This document shows, one piece after another, positions 1-10,742 of a DNA stretch of 64,000 nt. Under the pieces are notes generated by a model, which worked only from the letters and a program-made list of their open reading frames with translations, did not search any database and was not told where the DNA came from. Made by a program: the position numbers and the translations under genes. Each line of letters starts with the position of its first letter. The first letter of the stretch is position 1. This DNA comes from Anticarsia gemmatalis (Eukaryota > Arthropoda > Insecta > Lepidoptera > Erebidae): positions 10,363,170 to 10,427,169 of the forward strand of contig NC_134775.1 of assembly GCF_050436995.1 (NCBI RefSeq), in the 5' to 3' direction.

Positions 1-1505
1 TACGCTACTTTTACGTCGGCATTCTTACGATGTACTTAATATGTCCTATACCTAGACAATGACTTATAGCTCCGGCTTACCTTTTATAAAAAATGACCCC
101 TCGCCACTGCTATGCACCCAACCGGAAGCAGCCTGTAGTCTTCTGGTTTAGGGTAGCGGCATCCTAGAAGATCCATTCTTTTCCTTCCTAAAGCATCACA
201 CTCGCACAGTATGTGTTTCATGGTTTCTGCTTCTTCATTGCAGTGCCTACATTTAGGGTCATCTACGGCTCCTATCTTATTTAGCATGTAGTTCGTGCCG
301 TAGTGTCCTGTGAAAGCACCAAGTATTTTCTTGATGCTGTCTTTGCTGAGGTTTATTAGGTTATTACTCCAGCTTTTGTTGACATTGTTTATGAACAGTT
401 TCGAATGGGTTAGTCCAGATATGGCTTTCCATTCTTTCAGATGCTGGTCCCTGGTGAAGTTGGTTATGGCCAGTTTGACTGTCGCATCAGGTAGTCCAAT
501 TATTAGTTCTGGACCTATTGGGAGTGATTCTGATCCTTTCCGTGCAAGTTCATCAGCTTTCTCATTCCCATCTATGCCCGCGTGGCCTGGTACCCAAACT
601 AGCCTAACTTTGTTTGTTCGGCTTACCTTGTTCAGGTTCTTTATGCAATTCAGTACAAGTCCCGAATTGACCTTAAAACAGCAAAAAGCTTTAATAGCTG
701 CTTGACTGTCGCTGAGTATATAAATGTCGCGATTTTTTGTATCTCGTTTTATAATCTCTTGGGTGCATTCGATGATTGCGTGTACTTCTGCTTGAAAGAC
801 TGAAGCATATCTGCCTAGGCTAGTGCTTATGCTGCAGTTCTCCGAGTGGACGCCTGCTCCTGTGCCGTTGTGCATTTTGGAGCTATCGGTGTACCATATC
901 TGTCTCGATTTGGTTTGTGTGTAGAGACCTTGATTCCATTCTTCTCTCGTTAGAATCGTCATCTTAAAGGTTCTGTGAGGGACTAGTATTGTATGTATTT
1001 TGTCAGAGTTCATATCTAGCATCTCTTTTAGATGAGGTTTTATGCCCATGTTTGTATGGTTGCACGTCATCATCTTCCTTGTCCCGAGGTTTGCATCTTT
1101 GAGTCTTTTCAACGCATTGATTGCCTCTCTTTGGACTGTAAGGTGCAATGGAGTGATTCCAAGTAAGGTTTCCATTGCTGCCGTTGGTGTTGTTCTGAAG
1201 GCACCTGTTATAGACATGCAAGCAACCCTTTGGACTGTGCTGAGCGCTTTCTTGCATGTCTCTTTATTAGTTCTTGGCCACCATACTACACTTCCATACT
1301 TGATGATGGGTAGGATCATCATTGTGTAGATCCAGTATAGTACCTTTGGTTGGAGTCCCCATGTTTTGCCATAGGCCCTCGTGAGCATGCCAAAAATTCT
1401 TAAGGATTTATCGGTTATATGCTCCTGGTGTTTTTTCCAAGTCAGATCTTTGACCAGTATGAGTCCTAAGTATTTGACCTCTCTTACTCGTCCTCACTCT
1501 TACTT
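1..1505 (-). mobile_element. 5'-truncated non-LTR retrotransposon with RNase H
   Basis: This minus-strand LINE copy holds the end of a reverse transcriptase, an RNase H domain and a 3' flank at 1-83. Coding similarity stops abruptly near 1500, which looks like a normal 5' truncation. The RT, RNase H, CCHC order is that of I-group LINEs (I, LOA or R1-like). The 3' end may lie outside the window. Confidence 0.8.
84..1497 (-). CDS. LINE RT C-terminus plus RNase H domain (partial ORF2)
   Basis: The ORF is open upstream of its first Met (1388) to about 1497, where VKYLG and LTWKKH motifs of the RT thumb can be read. Counting from that Met, residues 1-100 are the RT C-terminal region. Residues 160-285 are RNase H with the four acidic residues in place: D168 (YTDSS), E201, D227 (LSDSQ) and D279 (GNEKADEL). 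A Cys/His motif (CRHCNEE...HILCEC) closes the protein, as in many I-group ORF2 products. The N-terminal endonuclease and RT fingers/palm are absent, so the copy is dead by truncation, although the remaining frame has no stops. RNase H would degrade the RNA strand during target-primed reverse transcription. Confidence 0.8.
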
Positions 1506-1936
1506 AAAACTTCATAAAAAATATTTACGCCAATAAACCGGTAAACGTTTATTGCCTAAATAAAATATGAATTGTTTTTTTGTTTGAATCTATAACAGGT
1601 ATCTTGCCAATATATATTTTTACCTAAATTCCGCACAATAAACACGTGTGTCATGATATTTTTGTAAATATCATTAGGAAAAATCTGGAAAAAATTGCCA
1701 AGGTGTATCCAAACCCATAGATGTCGAAAATGACATAAAAGCATAAAGCCCATAATAGTACATTACCGAGTTATTGTTTGGGGGCGTCGATATTACCTAA
1801 TCGTTTTATAACATTATAATATTTTATATGATACAAAAGAGTAGAGCTAGGCTTTTTAAGCTACATAAAGAGAGAAATCATAATAGAAGTGAAGGATTTC
1901 AGATGTTAAAAATTACTCAAAATTGTTTAGAATAGT
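1506..1936. other. AT-rich spacer, nothing recognised
   Basis: I see no coding similarity, repeat ends or RNA gene between the truncated LINE and LINE-A. Confidence 0.5.
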
Positions 1937-2407
1937 TTGCTAAACTGCTACTTGAGTTCAAAGATTAAAAATAGTAATGATAAAATTAAAATGACTCTGA
2001 GTATAATTAATAGTGAAACTGGAAGAGAAGGGGGCCACGATCGTGAATATTGCTTGAGTGTTGGTAACAGAACCATAAGGGCGGATTTTGACGTAGCCCA
2101 TGCTTTTGAAAAATTTTTCACAGACATTCCAATCTCGACTACCGAATCTTTGAACTCATCACCCACTGTCGCTGAAAGCATTCTTGAAGAAAACGTTACT
2201 ATGTGTAACACTACTTTTAGGTTTGGCTATGTCTCGCATCTGGACATTATAATTTTTTTTTAATAGTATTAATGTAAAAAATACTGCAGATCTTTGGGGT
2301 AATTCAGTAGTCATTACAAAGTCTATTATTGATCTAGTTGCGCCCCAATTAGATCTAATATTTAATAAGTGCGTAGACGGTGGTGTGTTTCTTGATCTTA
2401 TGAAAGA

Positions 2408-2658
2408 CTAGCTGACCCGCGCAACTTCGCTTGCGTCACATAAGAGAATCATGATTTTCCCCGTTTTTGTAACATTTTTCACTGGTACTCTGCTCCTATT
2501 AGTCGTAGCGTAATGATACATAGCCTATAGCCTTCCTCGATAAATGGGCTATCTAACACTGAGAATTTTTCAAATCGGACCAGTAGTTCCCGAGATTAGC
2601 GCGTTCAAACAAACAAACAAACAAACAAACTCTTCAGCTTTATAATATTAAGTATAGA
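2408..2658 (-). mobile_element. Non-autonomous Helitron copy 1
   Basis: On the minus strand it begins TCTATACTTAATATTA and ends CTAG. A hairpin (CGCAA/TTGCG, 6-nt loop) lies just before the CTAG end, which is the classic Helitron 3' signature. It sits between A (2407) and T (2659). Removing it rejoins the LINE-A reading frame, with no target duplication. It holds an (AAAC)n microsatellite near the 5' end and no coding sequence. Confidence 0.85.
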
Positions 2659-3165
2659 TAGTAAAGTAATACCATTATTTAAGTCAGGCAGTACTTCAGA
2701 CCCCACTAATTTTAGACCTATTTCAGTATTGCCTACATTTAGTAAAATCTTTGAAAAATTAATATTCGATCAAATGCATTGTTTCTTCACTAAACACAAT
2801 TTATTACATAGGAAACAATTTGGCTTCACAAGGGGTCGCTCCACTATCGATGCTTGTGTTGAGCTTGTGAACCACATCTTCGACGCCTGGGGGGACTCAC
2901 TCGATGCTCTCGGCATTTTCTGTGATTTGTCCAAGGCGTTTGACTGTGTTTCTCATGAAACGTTGATCAGGAAATTACATCACTAAATCACTACGGTATA
3001 CAACATTCGGCACTGAATCTTCTTATCTCTTATTTAGATAATAGGATTCAAAGGGCTGACGTTAACGGTAAGTGATCTGCGGGATCTGCAGGATCTGCGG
3101 TTAAAATGGAAATGGGGGCGCCACATGGCGGCCACTACTCGGTCCTTTTTTGTTTTTAGTTTATA

Positions 3166-3415
3166 CTAGCTGACCCGCGCAACTTCGCTTGCGTCACATA
3201 AGAGAGAATGGGTCAAAATTTTCCCCGCTTCTGAAACAATTTTTACTGGCACTCTGCTCCTATTGGTAGTAGCGTGATGATATACAGCCTATAACCTTCC
3301 TCAATAAATGGGCTATCTAGCACTGAAATAATTTTTCAAATCGGACCAGTAGTTCCTGAGATTAGCGCGTTCAAACAAACAAACAAACTCTTCAGCTTTT
3401 TAATATTAGTATAGA
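3166..3415 (-). mobile_element. Non-autonomous Helitron copy 2 (first of a tandem pair)
   Basis: It has the same family ends as copy 1: minus-strand TC start at 3415, hairpin and CTAG end at 3166. Its left neighbour base is A (3165). It abuts copy 3 with no bases between them. Confidence 0.83.
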
Positions 3416-3699
3416 CTAGCTGACTCGCGCAACTTCGCTTGCGTCACATAAGAGAGAATGGGTAAAAATTTTGCCCGTTTTTGTAACATTTTTCACTGGT
3501 ACTTTGCTCCTATTGTTAGTAGCGTAATGATATATAGCCTATAACCTTCCTCGATAAATGGGCTATCTAACACTGAAAGAATTATTCAAATCGGACCAGT
3601 AGTTCCTGAGATTAGCGCGTTCAAACAAACAAACAAACAAACAATCAAACAAACAAACTCTTCAGCTTTATAATATTATTAAGTATAGATTAGTATAGA
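3416..3699 (-). mobile_element. Non-autonomous Helitron copy 3 (second of a tandem pair)
   Basis: It ends in CTAG directly against copy 2. At the other end the terminal motif is repeated (TATAGA ending at 3689 and again at 3699), so about 10 bp may belong to the outer copy. LINE-A coding resumes at T3700. It contains a longer mixed (AAAC)n run. Confidence 0.8.
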
Positions 3700-4755
3700 T
3701 TAATGATTTACCACATCTTGTTAAGGATAGTCACGAGATAGTACTGTTTGCAGATGACACTTCACTATTGTTTAAACTTAAACGACAACAAACTACTCTT
3801 GACGACGTGAACATTGCTATCTCAAAGGTGGTACACTGGTTTGATGTTAAGAATTTGCTTTTAAACGAGCAAAAAACTAAATGTATAAAATTTGTAACAC
3901 CTAATGTCAAACCAGTGAAAACAGCAGTAAAGATGAAGAAAGATGTGTTGGACCTTGTGGATAATGCTAATTTCTTAGGCATTACAATAGATTCTAAGTT
4001 ACAGTGGGGACCACATATATCACAATTAGCGAATAGACTTAGTTCTGCAGCCTACGCGGTCTGAAAAAATCGTCAACTTACTAACATTGAAACAGCTAGG
4101 TTAGTCTACTTCAGTTACTTCCATAGTGTCATGTCTTATGGAATTCTACTCTGGGATAACGCTGCCGATACCCAAACCATCTTTGTACTGCAGAAAAGGG
4201 CTATTCGTGCAATTTATAATTTAGGAAGTAGACATTCACAAAGGGAAAAATTCAAGGAAATAAATATAATGACAGTGGCAAGTCAATATATTTATGAAAA
4301 TTTAATTTATGTACATAAAAATATCGCCTTTTTAAAAAAAAAAAAAAGAGTGATATGCACAACATAAATACACGCAATAAAGACAAACTTGTTATCCCAG
4401 CCACTAGGCTCCAAAAAATAAATAAATCCTTCAGAGGTCAGTGTGTGCGATTCTACAATAAAATCCCGAGTGAAATTCAAAATTTAAGTCTCAATAAATT
4501 TAAGTTATTAGTTAAAAGTAATTTATGTCGTAAGGGATATTACACTATTAAAGATTATTTAGATGATAACAAAGCTTGGGACTATGCTGCTTCTACCAAG
4601 TCTATTTCAAAATAATGTATTACAATTTGATGAAATATGATTAACTGTGTCAGCAGATTAGTTTTCTTAAGATTTCTAATTAACTTTATTATTTGAATGT
4701 TATTTATGCTTCTTTTTTCTTTCTTTTCATCACTGCACACAGTAAATCATTACTA

Positions 4756-4848
4756 CATTGTTATTAATAATTATTATGACATTGTCATTAATCATTGTTA
4801 TGACATTGTTATTAATCACTATTATGACATTGTTATTAATTTTTGTTA
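4756..4848 (+). repeat. 24-bp tandem repeat, about 3.9 units, in the LINE-A 3' UTR
   Basis: Units start at 4756, 4780, 4804 and 4828, each a variant of CATTGTTATTAAT followed by an AT-rich half. The array lies between the RT stop and the conserved LINE tail. Confidence 0.85.
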
Positions 4849-4928
4849 AATATTGACATTTGAAAGGAGCAAGCCGTGAGTTTCTTGCCGTTTCTTCTCA
4901 CGAGCAACAGCTTTACCGAAACGGTGGT

Positions 4929-5269
4929 TGTTCAGACAATATAATACAAATAATATGTAAAAACAACAAAAAGTAAAATATGTACAAAAATATTTATGTA
5001 ATAAAAATAAAATGTATTTTTTTGTCATGACGCTCGATAGATGGCGTTGTATGCTAAATTAAAAGTCGCAAGCGTTTGTTTCACACCGAGTCTATATAAG
5101 ACCCCGAGTGTATATTGTGTGTGTGTGTGTGTATCCGAATACAGTACCATACTTAAGAACAGGCGTCAGGTGTTTTATTGATATAATTCCCTAGTCGTCA
5201 ATTTAGAACAACCGTGGTTCTGTGTTCTCGCACCGCCACCAACGCAAGCGCCATAAGGGTGCTTGTCCA
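4929..5269 (+). repeat. BEL1 5' LTR
   Basis: It starts TGTTCAGACAAT and ends TTGTCCA (TG...CA). A matching copy lies at 11686-12026. It contains a (TG)n run near 5117 and a TATA box. Confidence 0.88.
5093..5100 (+). promoter_or_regulatory. TATA box in the BEL1 5' LTR
   Basis: TATATAAG follows GAGTC and precedes the GT-rich run. The same site is in the 3' LTR. It is the likely core promoter for the genomic transcript. Confidence 0.6.
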
Positions 5270-5270
5270 T

Positions 5271-5288
5271 TGGTCCTTCGAGCCGGAT
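5271..5288 (+). other. BEL1 primer binding site (tRNA-Tyr)
   Basis: TGGTCCTTCGAGCCGGAT begins one base after the LTR. It is complementary to the 3' end of insect tRNA-Tyr (CCGGCTCGAAGGA plus CCA), by my recollection of that tRNA. BEL2 has the same site. Confidence 0.75.
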
Positions 5289-6236
5289 TTCGGATTTTTG
5301 AGAACAACGGTCCTTTTGAGGACCGCCGCCTGTACTCGCAGTGGATTGCTGCGACAAGGTACAAGGCCCCGCAGCGCTAGCGGCCCGCTTGAAGCGGTCA
5401 AGCTTGTAGCTGTCAGTGCAACGTGTGACGTAAGAGAAGACGTGAACAGTACGAGAACAGCCCGGTGACGTCAGGCGACGTCTTCTGGAGCAGTTGCTGG
5501 TGACGTCGCAGTCTACGGCATCGAGTCTACGCCGTGTGACATCACGGACGGTAGCCAGGAGTTCAACACGCCACATCACAGAGGGCAGCACCAGTCGGTC
5601 AAATTGTGTAGTGAGTGTGAAGTGCAACCGTGAGTACATTTTAAATAATTAGTACGAGATCAACTTTAATTGCTATTTTGAACCTTATTGCCATCAAGAT
5701 TTAAACTTAGAAAATTTGAATAGAAACTGGACTTAGAACAATTTTGCAGAGAATTTGGACTTAGTAAATTTTAAGTGTAGTTTGTAGTTACTTTAGTTTA
5801 AATGCATGCTTAGGACTTAGAATATTTTTATAGAAAACGGGGGAACGGGGACTCTATGCCCGATTTTCTCCAAGTGTAAAACAACTTTTAAAACACTTGT
5901 AAAATTTTTGCGTTTAGTGCAGCACTTAGAATATTTTTGTTGGTTTTAACTTTAATTTTTTTGTTGTATTTTTATTTTACTTTTATATTTTATGTTTGCC
6001 TGTGTGTTTGGTTTATGTTTTGTTGGCTTTACTCCACGTATTTGCTTAAGCTGTTAATTTAGCTTATAAAAGCTTTTATTTGGCCAGCTTATACGCTTTA
6101 TATTCAACATTTTTTTTTGTAGAAATAGATTTTATTTGGTGTTTATATTTTAGAAAGCTTTGCTTATTTTAAAGTATTTTCGTAGATTTAAATATTTTGA
6201 TTAAAGTTTATTTACAGTTAAATTAAATTCATAAAA
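5289..6236 (+). other. BEL1 untranslated leader
   Basis: About 950 bp lie between the primer site and the first Met of gag-pol. The first 350 bp are GC-richer and the rest is T-rich. Short overlapping ORFs here are not convincing. Confidence 0.6.
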
Positions 6237-9200
6237 ATGGAAGGATTAATCAATTTGTTAAGGAATTTACAAGTTGTTATACAAAAGGGTTTAATTAATT
6301 TTAAGAAGAGTCCGAAAGAGAGACTTACATTAGAGTACATAGAAACAAGACAAGAACTTTTAGAACAAGATTGGATAAAATTTAAAGATATTAATTCAAG
6401 GATACATGAAAGTTACGATGTAGAAGAGATTGGTCAGGAAGTAGTGGATATCTATGACGCTACAGAAGACAATTACATTACTTATAAATCACTCATGAAA
6501 ACAATGCTAAATAAACTTACTGCTAAATTACCACAAGAAAAGGCTAGTGACAATTCATCTAAAAAATCATCAAATTCTTTTGTAAAATTACCCAAAATTA
6601 CCATACCTACTTTTTTAGGTAATTATAGCGAATGGGTCACTTTCAATGATTTATTTATAGCCTTAGTACATAAAAATGAATCTTTGGATGATTGTCAAAA
6701 GCTTCATTATTTGAAAAATCATCTTACTGGAGAAGCCGAGCAATTGATTAGGCATACTCCTATAAGTGACGCTAATTATGCTCAATGTTGGGATATTTTG
6801 GAGAAACGGTATAACAACAAAAAATATCAAGCTAATTGTATCCTTAAACGTTTATTTGGCCAAAAGCGCATGTATACAGAGTCAGGTTCGGCTCTCAAAG
6901 AATTGTTGGATACAACCAATGATTGCCTAAATGCACTTACAAATTTGAAAGTAGATGTGAGTACATGGGATATAATTATAATTCATATTGTAGTTAATAA
7001 ATTAGATTTAGAGACACGCAAACAGTGGGAATTGACTGTAAGTCCCACCGATAGTAACGAATTGCCAACGCTTAAGCAATTTAGGTTATTTTTAGAAACG
7101 CGTTTTAGAGCATTAGAGTTTATAGAACCTGCTAAAACAGCAGCCCACCAGGTCAATAGAACTATAGGTCAAAAATCGAAGTCCTTGCTGGTTACAAATT
7201 CGTCTGGCATGCGGTGTGAATTCTGCACTGAATACCATAAACTCTGCTTTTGTAAGAAGTTTGCAAATCAGTCAATTAATAGCAGACGTGAATTTGTAGC
7301 ACAAAACAAACTTTGTTTTAACTGCTTAGGCAGTAATCATACCACATATACTTGTAAGGCTCCAAGTACTTGCAAAATATGTCAAAAACGACATCATTCT
7401 TTGCTGCATCTCGAACAACCAAGCTCTCAGATCACTAATGTAGCCACTACCGCTTTAGTAGATCAGCCCAGTTCCTCTAACGTAATCGATAAACCAATAA
7501 TTTCGTGTCTATCAACCAATACTTTACCCAAACCCAGACAGATTTTGTTAGCCACGGCGCTAATAAAAGCCGAGTCCAGGTCGGGTAATTATCAGGTAGT
7601 TCGCGCCTTGCTAGACCAAGGGTCGCAGGCTTGCTTTATAACCGAAGCCACAGTACAATTGCTTCACCTTAAAAAGATTCCAATACAAGGAATCATTTCG
7701 GGTTTGGGCAGTGACAGAACAACTATAGCAAATTATATGGTTAGCTTATCGATAAGGTCACGAGTAGATAGCGACTTCAAGCATCAGTTCAATGCATATG
7801 TTCTGAGTAAAATTACATCCTACTTACCTGAACGTCATATGACTGTAACTCATTTTGATTGGCTCGGCTCAAATTTATCTCTCGCAGATCCAGGTTTTTA
7901 TGCACCCAATAAGATAGATCTACTTTTGGGAGCAGATGTTTACAGTTCCATCATAAAGGAAGGCATTAAGAAGAACCCTTCTGGAACTCTCATAGCTCAG
8001 AGCACTACTTTGGGATGGATAATTTCAGGTTCAGTTTGTCCCTCTGATGTTTACAAGGTAAGGACAAGAAATATCAGCGTCATGCATGCGCAGATAAAGG
8101 AAGATGAGCTCTTGAAGAAGTTTTGGGAAATCGAAGAACAAGGTAGCACAAAACAGCTATTTACACCAGAAGAGGAAAGATGCGAGGAGTTATACAAGCT
8201 AACTACTGAAAGGAATAGTGAAGGCAGATATGTTGTCAAACTACCATTCCGAGACTCAAATCCACCATGTAAGTTTGGCAATTCACGGGGCATAGCGGAA
8301 GCTAGATTTAGGTCATTAGAAAAAAGATTAGGTAGAAATATAGAACTTAAGCAAGAGTATAGTAGGGTAATAAAGGAGTATTTAGATTTAGGACACATGA
8401 GAGCAGTAGAGAAAAATGATAACAAAAAACAAGAAGCGGTTTATCTTCCACACCACGCCGTAGTCAGGAATGATAAATCGACTACTAAAGTCCGCGTAGT
8501 CTTCAATGCGTCTGAGAAGACCAACAAAGGCGTATCTTTGAATGACACTTTGATGGTAGGGCCAACGTTACAAGCAGATTTGCGACACACAGTACTGAGA
8601 TGGCGACTACATGCTATAGGTCTAGTGGCCGATATCATCAAGATGTATCGTCAAGTAAGAGTGGCGGATGAAGATACGATGTTTCAGCGTATTCTCTGGC
8701 GTGATAGTCCTGAAACACCAATAACAGACTACGAGCTCTTGACTGTTACGTTCGGCACAGCCTCTGCTCCTTATCAGGCAGTTAGAACACTCCATCAAAT
8801 AGCGTACGATGAAGGAGAACAGTATCCACTTGCTATGGATAAAGTTTTAAACTGTTTCTTCATGGACGACCTGATGACGGGTTGTGATAGTGTTGAAGAA
8901 GGTGCTGAAATATACAAACAGATTACAGAATTACTAAGCAAGGCAGGATTTATTTTACAGAAATGGAATAGCAATAAACAAAAGATGTTAGAAGTAATAA
9001 AAACAATTGAAATAAATAAAACAAGAGAACAATTAGGTCAATCAAGTACAACTAAGAAAATAGAGAACAAAAAAGAAAATTTAGAGGACAACAATATAGA
9101 AATACAAGAACAAAAGGACATAGAATTAAAACTTGATAGTACAATAAAAATCTTAGGACTCACCTGGAATCGTAGTGAGGACATATTCCAGTACTCAGTA

Positions 9201-10742
9201 AATTTCCCATCAGCATTGACTGCTCCTGTCACCAAAAGAGCTGTAATTTCTGAAATCGCTCGACTGTTTGACCCTTTAGGTTGGTTAGCTCCATCAGTAA
9301 TTCTGGCAAAGATTTTTATTCAGAAATTGTGGCTCGCAGGAGTTGGTTGGGATACAGAACTTAGTACAGACTTGGTGAACGAGTGGACAACTTATCGAGC
9401 AGACCTTGCCCTAGTTAGCAAAGTTCAGGTACCTCGCTGGCTTGGCACTAAGCCTAAAGATGATTTGGAGTTACACGGGTTTAGTGATGCCTCCAAGGCA
9501 GCATATGCTGCAGTAATATATCTGCGTAGAACGGATAGCACAGGTCATGTACACGTCTCACTACTGGTTGCAAAGACACGAGTCGCTCCCATTAAGCAAG
9601 TCAGTATTCCACGTTTGGAGCTGTGTGGTGCGGTACTGCTAGCTAAGTTATTAGTCGAAACAGCTGAAATCTTAAGTATCCCAAGGGAAAAAATTATAGC
9701 ATGGACCGATTCCACTGTTGTGTTAGCCTGGTTAAACAGCCATCCCAGCAGATGGAAGACTTTTGTTGCCAATCGCACCTCTGAAATATTAAATGTAACA
9801 GATTCATCTCAATGGTTTCATGTTTCAAGTGCAAATAACCCTGCAGACTGCGCCTCACGAGGATTACTACCAAACTTATTAGTGCAAAATCAAATATGGT
9901 TTTCAGGTCCATCTTTTTTAGGGAATACAGAAATTGTATATAGTAGACCAAAAGATTTGATCTGTAACTTAGAACAGTCTATAAAAACACACGTAGCTAC
10001 AATACCGGTATCAATTATTGATAGGTTTTCATCTCTAACGAAACTATTGAGAGTAGTATCTTACTGTCGTCGTTTTTTAAATAAGGGCAAAAATCAGGAA
10101 AATTATTTACAAAAGATAGAAATAGAAGAAGCACAAAATACATGTATAAAAATAGTACAAAAGGATATATTTAAAACTGAGTACACACAATTAAAAGAAA
10201 AGGGCTATTTACAAACTAGAACTAGTGATTTAAAATCTTTATGTCCATATCTGGACAACAAGGACATTATGAGAGTTAGAGGTAGGTTAGAAAAGTCGCT
10301 ATTAGAAGAACAAACTAAACACCCAATTGTTTTGCCAAAGAAGTCTCATTTCACAGAGCTTGTTGTGGCCGATGCTCATAATAAAACTTTGCATGGCGGT
10401 CCACAACTTATGATTAATTATTTAAGGACAAAATATTGGATCATTGGAGTTAAAAATCTCGTAAAACATCACGTACGCAAATGTGTTACCTGTGCTAAGC
10501 AGAGAGCAAGTTGTAAAAATCAATTCATGGGTTCTTTGCCAGCTGTTCGCTGCACCCCAGCACGTCCATTCTTACACAGTGGGGTTGACTACGCTGGTCC
10601 CATAAATATAAGAACCTCCAAGGGCCGCGGGCACCGCTCATACAAAGGGTACATTTGCCTATTTGTGTGTATGTGCACACGAGCTATGCATTTAGAGATA
10701 GTAAGCGATATGAGTACACAGGCTTTTTTGGCTGCATTTTGA
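6237..10742 (+). CDS. BEL1 gag-pol polyprotein, up to an internal TGA
   Basis: The frame reads 1,501 codons from the Met at 6237. In order: a gag region matching the BEL DUF1759 type (about residues 110-290); Cys/His knuckles (about 325-395: CEFC, CFNCLGSNHTTYTC, CKICQKRHH); a BEL-type aspartic protease with LLDQGS (about 456) in place of the usual DTG; reverse transcriptase with motif A ADIIKMY (about 797) and motif C FMDDL (about 875); RNase H (GFSDAS about 1080, WTDST about 1155); and integrase with an HHCC zinc motif (about 1380-1416) and the first catalytic Asp in GVDYAGP (about 1450). The frame stops at TGA 10740-10742 inside the integrase core. BEL2 has Arg there, so a single CGA-to-TGA change explains the stop. 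Confidence 0.9.
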   Translation: MEGLINLLRNLQVVIQKGLINFKKSPKERLTLEYIETRQELLEQDWIKFKDINSRIHESYDVEEIGQEVVDIYDATEDNYITYKSLMKTMLNKLTAKLPQEKASDNSSKKSSNSFVKLPKITIPTFLGNYSEWVTFNDLFIALVHKNESLDDCQKLHYLKNHLTGEAEQLIRHTPISDANYAQCWDILEKRYNNKKYQANCILKRLFGQKRMYTESGSALKELLDTTNDCLNALTNLKVDVSTWDIIIIHIVVNKLDLETRKQWELTVSPTDSNELPTLKQFRLFLETRFRALEFIEPAKTAAHQVNRTIGQKSKSLLVTNSSGMRCEFCTEYHKLCFCKKFANQSINSRREFVAQNKLCFNCLGSNHTTYTCKAPSTCKICQKRHHSLLHLEQPSSQITNVATTALVDQPSSSNVIDKPIISCLSTNTLPKPRQILLATALIKAESRSGNYQVVRALLDQGSQACFITEATVQLLHLKKIPIQGIISGLGSDRTTIANYMVSLSIRSRVDSDFKHQFNAYVLSKITSYLPERHMTVTHFDWLGSNLSLADPGFYAPNKIDLLLGADVYSSIIKEGIKKNPSGTLIAQSTTLGWIISGSVCPSDVYKVRTRNISVMHAQIKEDELLKKFWEIEEQGSTKQLFTPEEERCEELYKLTTERNSEGRYVVKLPFRDSNPPCKFGNSRGIAEARFRSLEKRLGRNIELKQEYSRVIKEYLDLGHMRAVEKNDNKKQEAVYLPHHAVVRNDKSTTKVRVVFNASEKTNKGVSLNDTLMVGPTLQADLRHTVLRWRLHAIGLVADIIKMYRQVRVADEDTMFQRILWRDSPETPITDYELLTVTFGTASAPYQAVRTLHQIAYDEGEQYPLAMDKVLNCFFMDDLMTGCDSVEEGAEIYKQITELLSKAGFILQKWNSNKQKMLEVIKTIEINKTREQLGQSSTTKKIENKKENLEDNNIEIQEQKDIELKLDSTIKILGLTWNRSEDIFQYSVNFPSALTAPVTKRAVISEIARLFDPLGWLAPSVILAKIFIQKLWLAGVGWDTELSTDLVNEWTTYRADLALVSKVQVPRWLGTKPKDDLELHGFSDASKAAYAAVIYLRRTDSTGHVHVSLLVAKTRVAPIKQVSIPRLELCGAVLLAKLLVETAEILSIPREKIIAWTDSTVVLAWLNSHPSRWKTFVANRTSEILNVTDSSQWFHVSSANNPADCASRGLLPNLLVQNQIWFSGPSFLGNTEIVYSRPKDLICNLEQSIKTHVATIPVSIIDRFSSLTKLLRVVSYCRRFLNKGKNQENYLQKIEIEEAQNTCIKIVQKDIFKTEYTQLKEKGYLQTRTSDLKSLCPYLDNKDIMRVRGRLEKSLLEEQTKHPIVLPKKSHFTELVVADAHNKTLHGGPQLMINYLRTKYWIIGVKNLVKHHVRKCVTCAKQRASCKNQFMGSLPAVRCTPARPFLHSGVDYAGPINIRTSKGRGHRSYKGYICLFVCMCTRAMHLEIVSDMSTQAFLAAF

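Larger units (their letters stand above)
1937..4615 (+). pseudogene. LINE-A ORF2, decayed reverse transcriptase
   Basis: The pieces in order are the endonuclease-RT linker (KIKNSNDKIK, 1960s), RT fingers (NFRPISVLP near 2710), motif A (DLSKAFD near 2925), motif C (FADDTSLLF near 3750) and the CR1-like C-terminus (SYGILLWDNAAD; TVASQYIYENL). The piece between motif A and motif C is degraded, with stops near 2986 and 3075. A frameshift near 4345 in an A-run separates the last segment (4355-4615). The endonuclease is missing, so the copy is 5'-truncated. LINE-B1 is the closest relative in the window. Confidence 0.8.
1937..4928 (+). mobile_element. LINE-A: CR1-like LINE fragment with three Helitron insertions
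   Basis: This plus-strand copy is the same family as LINE-B1 on the minus strand around 31-34 kb. Homologous coding pieces lie at 1937-2407, 2659-3165 and 3700-4615, separated by Helitron insertions at A|T sites. The 3' UTR has a 24-bp tandem repeat (4756-4848) and then the family's conserved tail (GTGAGTTTCTTGCC...). BEL1 interrupts that tail at 4929. The RT reading frame resumes exactly across the first Helitron and, allowing for decay, across the second pair. Confidence 0.82.

Noticed and set aside
2600..3660. CRISPR-like arrangement of repeated blocks around (AAAC)n
   Set aside because: The repeats are whole Helitron copies with AAAC microsatellites in a eukaryotic genome. There are no regular spacers.
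5175..5639. Overlapping ORFs on both strands in the BEL1 LTR and leader
   Set aside because: They overlap the LTR and the primer site, have no domain, and are Cys/Arg-rich by composition only.
8051..8425. Minus-strand ORFs inside BEL1 (8051-8425, 9038-9235, 9545-9951)
   Set aside because: They are shadows of the gag-pol frame on the opposite strand.
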